Below are positions 10,690-21,511 of a DNA stretch of 64,000 nucleotides, one piece after another (the first letter of the stretch is position 1; every line of letters begins with the position of its first letter). The notes below the pieces were generated by a model. That model was not told the DNA's origin. It was given only the letters and a program-made list of their open reading frames with translations, and searched no databases. The DNA is from Colocasia esculenta (taxonomy: Eukaryota; Streptophyta; Magnoliopsida; Alismatales; Araceae). The translations under genes were made by a program, and so were the position numbers. The stretch covers positions 66,019,207-66,083,206 of the forward strand of contig CM024766.1 in assembly GCA_014218235.1 (NCBI GenBank), read 5' to 3'.

Positions 10690-11475
10690 TACCTATCACT
10701 CGAACAAGTAGGGATACTGCTCTCGCATCTCGTCCTCATGCTCCCAAGTGGCCATGCCACCGGTGCGATTCTCCCAAACCACCTTGACGAGCGGGATCTG
10801 CTTCCTATGAAGCTGCTGCACTCTGCTGTCCACCACGCTGACTGGGTACTCCGGAACGGACAGGTCGGGGGCGATCTCCAACTACGAGTAGTCGAGTACA
10901 TGCGATGGATCTGGCATGCACTTCCTCAGCTGCGACACATGGAAGACGTCGTGGACACCTGCCAACTCAGATGGACAAGCCAACCTGTAAGTGACCTCGC
11001 CAACCCGCTCCAGGATGGGAAAGGGGCCAACAAACCTCGGGCTAAGCTTGCCCCTCTTCCCAAACCTGAGAACGCCCTTGGTGGGCGAGATTCGAAGGAA
11101 CACACTGTCACCGACCTCAAACTCATGTGGCCTCCTACGAACGTCGTCGTAGCTCTTCTGCCTATTATGCGCTGTCTGCAACCTCTGCCTGACCAGTGTC
11201 ACAATGTCTGCACACTGCTGCACCAACTCTGGATCCTGCAACTGCCTCTCGCCAACCTCGTGCTAGTGCAACGGTGTCCTGCACGGTCGACCATACAGAG
11301 CCTCGTAGGGTGCCATCCCGATGCTGAAGTGAAAGCTATTATTATACGAAAACTCCACCATGGGAAGGTGTGACTCCCATGTGCCGCCCCAGTCTAGGCA
11401 ACACGCTCTCAACAAGTCCTCGAGGGTCTGAATGGTCCTCTCCGACTGCCCATCTATCTGTGGGTGAACTCAGCC
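10690..11475 (-). pseudogene. Element D integrase C-terminal half and chromodomain-like tail
   Basis: Continues the integrase in a second frame after a small deletion near 11475-11485: SERTIQTLEDLL, then MVEFSYNNSFH, MAPYEALYGRPCRTP, the GPY/F-type region (GVLRFGKRGKLSPRFVGPF, YRLACPSELAGVHDVFHVS) and a tail (VVDSRVQQLHRKQIPLVKVV...ATWEHEDEMREQYPYLF) resembling the chromodomain-like end of Tekay elements, thought to steer integration to marked chromatin. In-frame stops occur in LH*HEVGER (TGG to TAG) and at 10882. Ends about 10690, before the purine tract. Confidence 0.8.
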
Positions 11476-12343
11476 TCAGCTCAGTGCCAAGTGCCCACTG
11501 AATGCTACGCTAGAAATGAGAAGTGAACCTCGGATCTCTATCTGAAACAATAGAGACCGGGGTTCCGTGCAAAGGTACCACTCTGTCCACAAACAACCGA
11601 GCCAGCCTGTCCACTGACCACGCTGCTCTGGTTGGAAGGAAGCGAGCGGTCTTTGTCAGCCTATCGACGATGACCCAAACACTGTCATGCCCCTGAGAAG
11701 TGCGAGGTAAGCCAGAAACAAAGTCCATGGTGACGTGCTCCCACTTCCACACAGGAATGGGAAGCGACTGCAGCACACCACCAGGACGCTGGTGCTCTGC
11801 CTTCACCGGCTGATAGGTAAGGTAGCGTGAAACAAACTCAGTGATATCTCTCTTCATCCCAATCCACCAAAATAGTACCCTCAAGTCATGGTACATCTTG
11901 GTGGAGCCAGGATGAATAGAGTATCGCGACCAGTGCGCCTCAGCAAGTACCTCCTCTCTGACGTCCTCTGGAACGTAGAGTCCGTCTTGGAACCGAGCCT
12001 CGCTGTCCTCGTCCAGTGCTACCTTGGGCAACTGCAACATGTCTGCCATGTCCTCGTCTACACTCTGCGCCTCAAGCACCTGCTGGTATATCAACAAACG
12101 AACTGCCATGCTGGCCAACACTGCTCTCTCTTGGAGGCTAGACGGCGTGAACACACCCTGAGTGGCGTCCTCCAGAAGTCTCCAGTGTCTAACCAACAAA
12201 GAACTCAAGTGGGATTTCCTACTCAAAGCGTCTGCTACGACGTTAGCCTTTCCTGGGTGATAGGAAAGGATAAAGTCATAGTCCTTCAAGTACTCGAGCC
12301 ACCTGCGCTGCCTGAGGTTGAGATCTCTCTACATGAACACGTA
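11476..12343 (-). pseudogene. Element D integrase core
   Basis: Integrase N-terminal and catalytic core. The end of RNase H (ILSYHPGKANVVADALSRK) is followed by the HHCC domain, in which both zinc-binding Cys are Tyr (SRYLTYQPVKAEHQRPGG), and the catalytic core (HVTMDFVSGLPRT, IVSDRDPRFTS). The stop at 11510 closes a frame of 259 residues. Both Cys-to-Tyr changes are G-to-A on the coding strand and should abolish zinc binding. Two CAG-to-TAG stops precede the frame (about 12311-12344). Confidence 0.85.
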
Positions 12344-12712
12344 CTACAAGCTGCGGTGATCTATGAAAACCTCGAACACCTCACCGTACATGTAGTGTCT
12401 CCACAACCTCAAGGTGAACACGACTGCTGCGAGCTCCAGGTCGTGTGTCGGGTAGTGCTGCTCATGCTTCTTCAGCTGACGAGAAGCATAAGCAACTACT
12501 CGACCGTGCTGCATCAACACAGCACCCAAACTATTACCTGATGCATCTGTGTAGACAACAAAACCGCCACTACCAGAAGGTACCACAAGGATCAGAGCTG
12601 AAGTCAGCCGGCTCTTCAGCTCCTAAAATCTGTGCTCGCACTCTGCTGTCCACACAAACCGAGTCTCCTGCCTGGTCAACTGGGTCAAAGGCTCTGCAAC
12701 TCTGGCGAAGTC
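12344..12712 (-). pseudogene. Element D RNase H
   Basis: RNase H removes RNA from the RNA-DNA hybrid. Visible motifs are FVVYTDASGNSLGAVLMQHG (first catalytic Asp in YTDAS), YPTHDLELAAVVF (catalytic Glu) and FIDHRSL (catalytic Asp). The frame is in phase with the RT before it and the integrase after it; the breaks at 12713 (FV*DF), near 12625 (RF*ELK) and at 12344 all look like CAG changed to TAG. Confidence 0.85.
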
Positions 12713-13603
12713 CTACACAAACCTCCTGTAGTAGCCTGCCAGCCCCAAAAAACTGCGAACCTCCGCAACTGTAGTGGGCTGGGCCCAAGAAACCATGGAC
12801 TCAACCTTGGCAGGATCAACCGCCACACCTGCACCAGAAACAACGTGACCCAGAAAGTGCACCTCCTTTAGCCAAAACTCACACTTGCAGAATTTGGCGT
12901 AAAGTTGGTGACTCCTCAAAGCCTGCAACACCAGCCTCAAGTGGACCTCGTGCTCCTCTTCCATCGCTGAGTACACCAGGATGTCGTCGACGAACACCAC
13001 CACGAATCGGCCTAGGTACTCTCGGAAAACACTGTGCATCAGCTCCATGAACGCTGCAGGTGCATTCGTGAGCCCAAAAGGCATCATGAAAAACTCGAAG
13101 TGGCTGTAGCGGGTGTGAAAAGCTGATCTGGCGATGTTTGACTCGCGGATCCTCAACTGGTAGTAACCCGACCTCAAGTCGATCTTCGAGAACACTGAAG
13201 CTGACTGCAACTGGTCGAACAAGCCATCGATCCTGGGCAAAGGATACTTATTCTTCACGGTCACCTGATTCAGCTGTCGATAATCAATGCACATTCTGAG
13301 GCTGCTATCCTTCTTCCTCACAAACAAAATAGGCGCTCCCCACAGTGAACGGCTAGGACGGATGAAGCCCAATGCAAGCAACTCCTCTAGTTGGCCCTTC
13401 AACTCCCGTAGCTCCGCCGGCGCCATCCAGTACGGTGCCTTGGATGCAGGCATCGTCCCTGGAAGCAACTCAATGGAGAAGTCTACCTCCCGCTCATGAG
13501 GCAAGCCAGGTAGATCCTCCGGAAACATGTCGGCAAACTCACAAACCACAGGCACATCTGAAACAGAAATCTCACCAGATACCGAGACACATATAGAGGC
13601 CAA
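12713..13603 (-). pseudogene. Element D reverse transcriptase
   Basis: Open for 296 residues. Motifs in order: FPEDLPGLPHEREVDFSIEL (linker after protease), YWMAPAELRELKGQLEELL, RMCIDYRQLNQVTVKNKYPL, SKIDLRSGYYQLR (first catalytic Asp), MMPFGLTNAPAAFM, VVVFVDDILVYS (catalytic FVDD), YAKFCKCEFWLKEVHFLGH and the thumb (VAEVRSFLGLAGYYRRF). All RT signature residues are present; only the polyprotein context is broken. Upstream and downstream pieces are in the same frame. Confidence 0.9.
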
Positions 13604-13734
13604 GAAAGCAACACAACCGTCTCAGATGAGGCGCCGAGCTCTACAGAAAGAGACAAAGGGTCGGCAGACAGACCAAGTACCTCAGAAGCAAAGCACAGGT
13701 GCTCCAAGTATCTCGAACCTCACGGTCTTCCACT

Positions 13735-14083
13735 GACAATCTACCAGTGCAGAGTGCGCCTCCAATCAGTCCATGCCAAGAATGGCATCAAAGTCATGGA
13801 GCTGCAAGGCAAATAGTCTGGATGGTAGCTGGTGGCCCTGAACCTTGACGGTGACACCCTCCAAGTAACCAAGGGTACGCACAACGTCACCCGTCGGCAG
13901 CTCAACTTCAAGGTCACAAGCTCGATCTGGAGCAAACTCAGACAAGGAAGCAAAGAACTCCTCAGAAGCAAAACACTGTGTGGCACCGGGATCAATCAAA
14001 ACTCTAGCAGCTCTACCAAGGATGGGAACCGTACCGACGACTAGATTAGAGGCCTCTGCCTCCTCTCTGGTGATGTTCATCAT
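13735..14083 (-). pseudogene. Element D aspartic protease, active site altered
   Basis: The frame begins right after the Gln-rich linker and carries VVGTVPILGRAARVLIDPGATQ and, near the end, HDFDAILGMD, the flanking motifs of gypsy retropepsin. The catalytic D-(S/T)-G is D-P-G here, which should inactivate it. A TGG-to-TGA change stops the frame directly after GMD at about 13764. In the same frame as gag and RT. Confidence 0.85.
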
Positions 14084-14084
14084 C

Positions 14085-15558
14085 TGACTGCGACCTCGTC
14101 CTCGCTGAGGCTGCTGCTGCTGGCGCTGCTGGTACTGACCCTAGTGCTGCTGCTGGTGCTGCTGCTGCGGCTGCTGGTACTGACCCTGGTGCTGTTGCTG
14201 GCGCTGCGCTGGCTGGGGTGGACGGTACTGAACCTGAGGTGCCTACTGTTGCTGCTCTTGCTGCTACCTCAATAGACACTCTCGCCTGTAGTGACCTGGC
14301 TGCCCACAGTGGTAACAACTCAAGTCCTGCTGGCTCTGCTCTGCTCCCTGCTGCACCGACTGCTCCACTAGCTGCTGCTCCGACTAACGTCGCTGCTGCT
14401 GCTACCTGTACTGATGCCTGCCTCCACGAGTGAACAACCTCTTCAACTTCGAAGTCAGGCCAGCACTGCCTGTCCCCAAAGAAGAAGAAGAGGAAACACT
14501 CCCTCGACTACCCAAAGGGCGCTGGTACGAAGAAGACCTCCCTGAGCCCTCGCTCTGCTGCGGCTGAAACCAACACTCCCTCTTCAGGGCCGTAGCTCTC
14601 ACCACTACCACTGCCAAGGTGTCACAGAGGTGACCAGCCATGGCCCACCTCAAGTATGAACGTAGCCCGCTAATGAACTGCTCGGTACGAGCCTGCTCAC
14701 TAGCTGCCATGTGGGGAACGTGTCGAAGTAGCTGCAGAAACCTCTGGTGGTACTGTCCCACGGTCAAGTCTCCCTGCACCAACTCGTGGAACAGGTCCCT
14801 CCTCTCACGACAAACGTAGTCGGGGAGGAACTTGCCATGGAAAGCCACCAGGAACTCTGCCCAAGTGATCTGGTCCAGCCTCCTGCCCTGAAAATGGGTC
14901 TGCCTCACTGCTCTCCACCACTCGTGGGCTGACCCCTTCAGCTGATACACTGCTAACCTGACCTGATCCAGCTCTACACATTCCATGGTCTCGAAGGTGC
15001 GCTCGAGCTCATGGACCCAACTCTTTGCCCTGTCTGGATCACGGTCGCTAGAAAAAGTCGGAGGCCAAAGATGAAGAAACATCTCCAGAAGCACCGTGCA
15101 GTCCTCGGGTGCTGCCGCTGCAACAGGAGTCTACTGCCGTACCACTGGGGGTACCTCTGGCTGAACCGATGCCGCCTGCGGGGTCGATGGTGGCTGCTCC
15201 TCTGCTGCCATCTCTGCGAACTACTGACCTCCTGTCGGCATCTGCTGGTACGGCTGGTACTGAGGGTACTGGAGGACTGCTGGCACTGTGGGTACTTCCA
15301 AGGACCCTGGAACATCGCTCTCCACCACTGCTCCATGATAGCTGGTGGGGGCTGGGGCGGAAACCACTGCTGCGGCTGCTGCTGCTGCTGTGGCTCTCCC
15401 TGCCGCAACGGAACACCCTGCGGCAATGGGTCCCCAGGCTGCTCGAATTGCTGGGGCTGAGCGTCAATCGGCACGTGCTTGGCTGCAACCGACCTGTCCG
15501 ACTTGAACTCCTGACAATCCACTAGCTCACGAACCTGCCTGCGAGTACGTGGAGGCAT
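14085..15558 (-). pseudogene. Element D gag with zinc knuckle and Gln-rich linker
   Basis: Likely start is the ATG at 15558 (MPPRTRRQVREL), followed by a Gln/Pro-rich stretch; a frameshift near 15290 leads to the capsid frame (14402-15094) with WPPTFSSDRDPDRAKSW, HEWWRAV, FHGKFLPDYVCRERRD and QYHQRFLQLLRHVP, a typical retrotransposon gag domain. Then come a CCHC knuckle (CYHCGQPGHYRREC, about 14280-14325) and a low-complexity Gln linker built of CAG/CAA runs, in which at least three TAG stops stand where CAG is expected. Gag and protease are fused in one frame, the usual arrangement for this group. Confidence 0.85.
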
Positions 15559-15682
15559 GTTCTGCAAAATAGACACAATAAGAAGTTAACAGATAAACTT
15601 CAGCGGCTTAGCAGTGTTACTTGTACTTCCTAAGGGACTTTACGTTATTACTTATTTCTACTACAAGTCTTGATAGACCCCT

Positions 15683-15694
15683 GCTTTGATACCA
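15683..15694 (-). other. Primer-binding site of element D
   Basis: Minus strand reads TGGTATCAAAGC followed by AGGGG; one base separates it from the LTR end at 15696. Confidence 0.9.
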
Positions 15695-15695
15695 C

Positions 15696-18260
15696 TGTAA
15701 CGACCCCGGCGCCCGGACCCTTGGCTCCCACCAAGAATTCAAACATCGGGACCGCTGCCCATGGGTCCGGAGACCCAGAAGGGCTAACAGATCGGTCTAA
15801 CAAGATATGTACCAGAAATAAATAACAACAAACGTACAAAAGTGCACCACAAGTGAACGAAAGATGTCCAACACTAGATAACAATCTAGTACAGTCCCAA
15901 AGTAAATAAAGTACAAGTGCTGAAATAAAAGGGAAAGAACACGTCCCTTAGGGGCATACCCCGAGGGTGAAGTACAACTTCTGGGGGAACACTGCCACTA
16001 GAGACGCCGACTACTGCGGGCCCGTCTCCTCAGTCCGCCGCAGAGGGAGCTGCTGTGAAGTCTCACCTACAAAATAGGGAGTGAGCTTCATGAAGAAGCC
16101 CAGTAGGGACTACCAATCTCCCACTGGTTCTAACAGTAGAATAGAACTAAGTGCAATAATTAAATAAAGCAGTAAAGTCTATTCTACTAAACAGAGTCAA
16201 GTGCGGATGCGTGAAAGAACTACACGGTCGTCGGTCTAGGCTACACAGTGGGACCGGAAAACCCGTGTAAACCAAGGCACCACAAGAACCCAGTTGTAAC
16301 CACAGACAGTAGACACTACCTGGACAAACACACTAGCTACAGAACGCTACACTAGTCAGCCGGTCAGGTGCGCCACACGCCTTACACTCGACCAACGGTC
16401 CATGTCTAGCACCTCTCGTCGGAGTGAGACGTAGAACAAGAACAACCACAACTGCCGTAGCCTGGCCGGACTATGGTCCCACGCCTGACCCCTCTAAATG
16501 GTTCTGGAACCACATAGAGTGAGGCAGTGAGAAAGGACTAGCTGGTCCGCACCGTAAGAGCACCACACTACCTCGGAGAACCCGACCAGCTAAGAGAGCT
16601 CTACAAACGACGCCACGCCATTGTCCCCACTGTTTTCCCCTTTTGCTCCAAGTCCGTGACTTCAGCACGCCCGCCGCCCGAAGAACTCCCTCTAATAGAC
16701 GCGCGGGGCTGGGGGTCCCAGGTAATGGTAGCAACATATCTCGTGGACAAGCCCTCAAGTGCTGAGCACCGGGCGAGTAGAACTGCACTAGGAACAATAC
16801 AGGTGCCAAGAAAACCGAGTCACAATGGAAGCAGAAGCACAAGCAAGTCGACAATCAGCTCTTGGTCAGAGAGGCGATTCTTTGACCCGTCGCGACCAGA
16901 ACGCAACGGTTTTGCCCGTCGCGACAAGAAAATCGATGGCGACCCTTAAGCGCGTCGCGATAAGGTCGTGGCAGCTAAGAGTACAGCAACAAGCCTGAGT
17001 CAACTGATTGCGACACATACCCTGTTGCGATCTCATCACGACGGAGAAGGAGGTCGCAATCGGGAAGACCCCGAACACCTGAACACCAGCCACGTACCCG
17101 TCACGTTAGCATGACACGGCGGTCTGGGGCGCGTTCAAGAGAACGCGACGCCCCGATGTGTCGCGACCTGGTCGTGACTGGGAAACTCATCGCGACCACA
17201 GTCGAGTGCCTAAACAGGGCAACACCCAACATCCTAAAAACCCCACAAAAGGATACAAACAGGAGGGGAAACATGGAGACATGTAAAACATGCTAAATAT
17301 CATCCAAACCACCCCAACAACCCCATGCATGCCAAGGAAGGTAAAGCTACACTCTAATCCTCACATGCACCACATGAAACCCTCTTCATGAACACCCCAA
17401 CCTAAGCATGAATCCAACCAAACCAACATCATGTAATCAACACACAAGGATCATGAAGCACAGTACACATCCTAAACAAGGATTCTAGGCTTGGAGAAGG
17501 GGTTTGGCATTATCATGTTAGAGCTAGGGGAAAGATTGGGTTCCCTGCCTCAATATGAAGATCCACCAAAGATGGGCCTCCTCGTAGGCTAGTACCCCTC
17601 CACCTCCAAGCTCCAACGCTCCAAATGTCGCCCATGAACCGAGCTCGACCTCCTCCTTCATGCACCAAGAGACGAAGAACCACCATGAAAGAAGAAGAAG
17701 AGGGAGATGTGGAAGAAGCACAACCACACACACAACCATGTAATAGATCCATGCACTTACCTACACCATGCAAACACACCCCACAAGGCCTTCCCAAACA
17801 CTCCACAGAGCCACCAGCCTTAGGAAATGCCGGAGGGAAGAAACACCAAAGGAAAGGCCAAAGGGGGTTTCTGCTCTCAGCTAGAGCAACTTAAACACAG
17901 ACATTGGGAACACGACGGACCTGGCCATCACGTTACCAACGCTAACGCGACACCCACCTGCGTCGCGATCTGGAACAGTCAGCCAGTCAACCACCCAATC
18001 GACATGCATACAAAACTGACAGCAAGATCATGACGGCCAACCATGTCACTTTCATGCATGCACTTCGACACGTGGTGCAACTGTCCCGATAGCAAGACGA
18101 CAAGGAGATAGTCTACTGTCAGGGTCTTGTCGCAATAGGGGCCGCCGGTGCGTTCCGAAACATAACGCAACGGTCATCTTTGTCGTGTTCAGAACGCGAC
18201 TGGCCACCAGGCCGCAACCACAGTCGGGAAGGCAACCCCTAAAGGAAACGGGATGTTACA
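15696..18260 (-). repeat. 5' LTR of element D, complete
   Basis: About 2.57 kb, beginning TGTAACATCCCG at 18260 and ending GGTCGTTACA at 15696. The upstream part duplicates 9413-10617; the downstream part (15696-17067) is unique in the window. Rich in CGCGA-type words (16889-17190 and 17925-18235). Outside the LTR, at 18261, the protease of element E resumes immediately, giving a sharp insertion boundary. The five bases after it are AATCA; a matching copy at the other end cannot be found because that end is deleted. Confidence 0.9.
16889..17190. promoter_or_regulatory. CG-rich GTCGCGAC motif cluster in LTR D
   Basis: GTCGCGAC occurs at 16889 and 16918, with related words (GGCGAC, GTCGCGAT, TTGCGAC, TTGCGATC, GTCGCAAT, AACGCGAC) every 15-30 bases through this segment and again at 17925-18235. 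Partly palindromic. Spacing is less regular than in the copia LTRs. No function is known to me. Confidence 0.55.
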
Positions 18261-18416
18261 AATCAGTTGCCAGCTAGGCTTTATGCTTTGCATTTAAAGG
18301 AGTATGATATGATATTGGGTATGGATTGGTTTGAGGCATATGGAGCAGTGGTGGATTGCAGGAAAAAGAAAGTGAGGTTCAGCTATTCAGGAGAAGATTT
18401 ATATGAGTTCTAAGGT
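18261..18416 (+). pseudogene. C-terminal end of gypsy protease, element E
   Basis: Reads QLPARLYALHLKEYDMILG then MDWFEAYGAVVDC, the last part of gypsy retropepsin and the linker to RT. It starts exactly at the LTR D boundary. A TAA just before 18417 interrupts the frame (YEF*GMPFY), but the RT frame continues in phase, so a single nonsense change separates them. Confidence 0.8.
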
Positions 18417-20193
18417 ATGCCATTCTATACTCCTAAATTCATTATCTCTGCCTTAAAGACTAGGAAATTGATTAATGCAGGGTGTGTAGCCTATTTGGCA
18501 TCTGTTAGTTTGGTTGAGGCAGAAAAGGCAGTGGATATGGTACCTGTTGTTAGGGAATTTATGGATGTGTTTCCGGACGAGTTACCAGGTTTAGCACCGC
18601 ATAGAGAGGTGGATTTCACTATTGAGTTGCAGCCGGGTAGTATGCCTATTTTTAAAGCACCATATAGGATGGCACCTGTAGAATTGGAGGAGTTAAAGAA
18701 GAAATTGCAAGAGTTACTTGAGAAAGGGCCCATTAGGCCGAGTCATTCACCATGGGGAGCGCCGATCTTGTTTGTAAAAAAGAAAGATGGAAGCATGAGA
18801 ATGTGTATAGATTATCGCCAGTTGAATCAAATCACCATAAAGAACATGTATCCACTTCCACGCATAGATGATTTATTTGATCAATTGCAATCAGCAAAGG
18901 TGTACTCTAAGATAGATATGAGATTAGGATACCATCAATTGAGGATCCGGGAGGAGGACATAGACAAGACAACATTTAGAACAAGGTATGGGCATTATGA
19001 GTTTGTGGTTATGCCATTTGGGCTAACCAATGCACCGACAGCATTTATGAACTTAATGAATCGGATCTTTCATCCCTATTTAGATCGGTTCATTGTGGTG
19101 TTTATAGATGATATTTTAGTGTATTCAGCCTCAGAAGAAGAGCATGCAAATCATTTGAGAATTTCATTACAAACATTGAGGGAGCATCAACTTTATGCAA
19201 AGTATAGTAAGTGTGAGTTTTGGCTTAAGGAGATTCAATTTTTGGGGCATATTATCTCAGGTAAAGGTATAGCTGTAGATCCAGCAAAGGTGGAAGCTGT
19301 TATGAAATGGGAGGAGCCAAAGGTCGTGTCAGAAATCCGGAGTTTCCTTGGTATGGCTGGGTATTATAGGCGATTTATTCAAGATTTTTCAAAAATCGCA
19401 GCACCATTGACAAGGCTCACTAGAAAAAGAGTGCCATTTGAATGGTCCTCCGATTTCAGGCATAGTTTCATGGAGTTGAAAAAGCGGCTCACTTCAGCCC
19501 CAATATTGGTGATATCGGTAGGAAGAGGTGGTTTTGTGATATATGCTGATGCATCCAAGAGAGGACTTGGAGCGGTACTTATGCAACATGGGAAGGTGGT
19601 GGCCTATGTATCTAGGCAATTGAAGCGTCATGAAGAAAATTATCCTACACATGATTTGGAATTGGCAGCGGTTGTTTTTGCATTGAAAATTTGGCGGCAT
19701 TATTTTTATGGAGAAAGGTTTGAGATATTCATGGATCATAAAAGTTTAAAGTATATCTTCTCCCAGAAGGACTTGAATTTAAGGCAGTGCAGGTGGATGA
19801 AATATCTCAAAGATTATGATTTCAGTTTGGCATATCACACATGTAGAGCAAATGTGGTGGCAGATGCTTTAAGTAGAAAGGTGGTTGCGAGTCATATTAT
19901 GATGAAGGAATGGAAATTGTATGAGGATGTGGCAGAAAGTTCTTTGTTTGTACCAAACAACCGACGAAGAGCCGTGTTGGCTAATAGTGCGGTGGAACCA
20001 TCATTGTATTGGCAAATTGTGGAAGCTCAAAAGGAAGATGAATACTTGGACGACATTGTGAAGATGAAGGATGTTACCATTGATGATGATTGTGTTGTGC
20101 GGTTTAGGCACATGTTGTATGTTCCAAATGAAGGTGGGGTAAAGCAGAAAGTGTTGGAAGAAGCACATCGGTCCAGGTACACTATACATCCGG
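18417..20193 (+). pseudogene. Element E reverse transcriptase, RNase H and integrase start
   Basis: A 600-codon open stretch. RT: FPDELPGLAPHREVDFTIEL, RMCIDYRQLNQITIKNMYPL, SKIDMRLGYHQLR, VMPFGLTNAPTAFM, catalytic FIDD in VVFIDDILVYS. RNase H: FVIYADASKRGLGAVLMQHG (Asp), YPTHDLELAAVVF (Glu), IFMDHKSLKYIF (Asp). Then the LSRK linker and the first His of the integrase zinc domain (EEAHRSRYTIHP). Loss of one G in the run near 20190 shifts the frame, so the integrase continues from 20204 in the next frame. This is the best-preserved pol in the window. Confidence 0.9.
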
Positions 20194-21415
20194 AAGTACT
20201 AAAATGTACCAAGATTTGAAAAGGTATTTTTGGTGGCCAAGCATGAAGAAGGAGATAGCAGAGTTTATAGCAAGATGTGCGGTATGTCAGCAAGTTAAGG
20301 CGGAGCATCAAAGGCCAGGAGGGTTATTGCAACCACTACCAATACCACAATGGAAATGGGATGATATCTCAATGGACTTTGTTGCATGTTTGCCTAGGAC
20401 AGCTTCGGGTCATAATGGTATTTGGGTTTTTGTTGATCAGTTAACCAAAGTGTGTAGGTTGTTACCGGTTAGCATGTCATGGGAAGTAGATCGGTTGGCA
20501 AAGTTGTATGTTGAAAGAATTGTACCATTGCATGGGATACTGGTTACTATTGTTTCAGATCGGGATCCTAAGTTTACATCGGGTTTTTGGAGGAGTTTTC
20601 AAATGGTTGTGGGCACACAATTGAGGCATAGTTCCGCATATCATCCCCAAACCGATGGACAAACGGAGAGAACAAACCAAACCATTGAGGATATGCTCCG
20701 GGCGTGTTGTTTGGCTTGGGGAGGTGGATGGGAACATCACCTTGGCATGGTTGAGTTTGCCTACAACAATAGCTATCATTCAAGTATTGGCATGGCACCT
20801 TATGAGGCACTTGATGGAAGACCTTGTAGAACACCGTTGAATTGGCATGAAGTGGGTGAAAGGCAGGTAGTGGGACCGGAATTGGTTCAGTAATGTACGG
20901 AAGTGGTCAAATTCATTAAGGAGAAACTCCAAACGGCACAAAGTAGACAAAAGAGCTACGCGGATGCCCGGCGTAGGCCCTTACAGTTTGAGGTTGGAGA
21001 GTATGTGTTTTTGAAAGTTTCCCCGACTAAAGGTGTTCTAAGGTTCAGCAAGAGGGGCAAGTTGAGCCCTAGATTTGTGGGTCCTTTTCAGATCTTAGAA
21101 AGAATTGAGGAGACAGCTTACAGGTTGGAGCTTCCGGAAGATTTCACGGATGCTCATGACGTGTTTCACGTCTCCATGTTGAGGAAGTATATCCGAGATC
21201 CTTCTCAAGTTGTGAGCTATCAGCAGGATGATTTGAAGCCGGATATTACCATGCCAGAATATCCGGTGATGATCACAGGTAGGCGGGCTCAAAGATTAAG
21301 GAATAAAAGCATGGACTTGGTGAAAGTTTGTTGGGAAAATCGGCAAGGTGGTGAAGATACTTAGGAGTTGGCTGAAGAAATGTTCAAGACATATCTGTAT
21401 TTATTTCAGTAAGTA
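20194..21415 (+). pseudogene. Element E integrase and chromodomain-like tail
   Basis: After the frameshift: intact zinc-binding Cys (ARCAVCQQVKAEHQRPGG), core residues DISMDFVACLPRT and TIVSDRDPKFTSGFW, HPQTDGQTERTNQTIEDM with the catalytic Glu, MAPYEALDGRPCRTP. A TAA at 20891 and a TAG at 21362 break it but homology stays in frame on both sides: GVLRFSKRGKLSPRFVGPF, DAHDVFHVSMLRKYI, then a tail ending KTYLYLFQ and a stop near 21412. Domain content equals that of element D's tail. Confidence 0.9.
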
Positions 21416-21476
21416 GCACTTCTCTTTTTAGGTGATAGTTGCATATGCTTTGAACTATATTATGTTTACCGCTTTA

Positions 21477-21511
21477 ATTTCGAGGATGAAATTCTTTTTA
21501 GGTGATAGTAA
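21477..21511 (+). other. Polypurine-tract region of element E
   Basis: TTTCGAGGATGAAATTC, as in D, then TTTTTAGGTGATAGTAA directly before the LTR start TGTAATAATCGG at 21512. A purine-rich tract is only partly preserved. It fixes the start of the 3' LTR. Confidence 0.6.

Larger units (their letters stand above)
9413..18260 (-). mobile_element. Tekay/Del-type Ty3/gypsy element D
   Basis: Nearly complete minus-strand element: 5' LTR 15696-18260, primer site, gag, protease, RT, RNase H, integrase and chromodomain-like tail (15558 down to about 10690), purine tract, and a 3' LTR of which only the first 1.2 kb remains (9413-10617). LTR starts match (TGTAACATCCCGTT). It lies in the protease region of element E, of opposite orientation. 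gag to mid-integrase lies in one frame, interrupted only by nonsense codons; one frameshift separates the last part. Lineage from the integrase-tail sequence and LTR style; chromovirus assignment is inference. Confidence 0.9.

Noticed and set aside
10738..11373. 211-codon plus-strand frame in element D
   Set aside because: Antisense shadow of the GC-rich integrase and chromodomain-like region on the minus strand.
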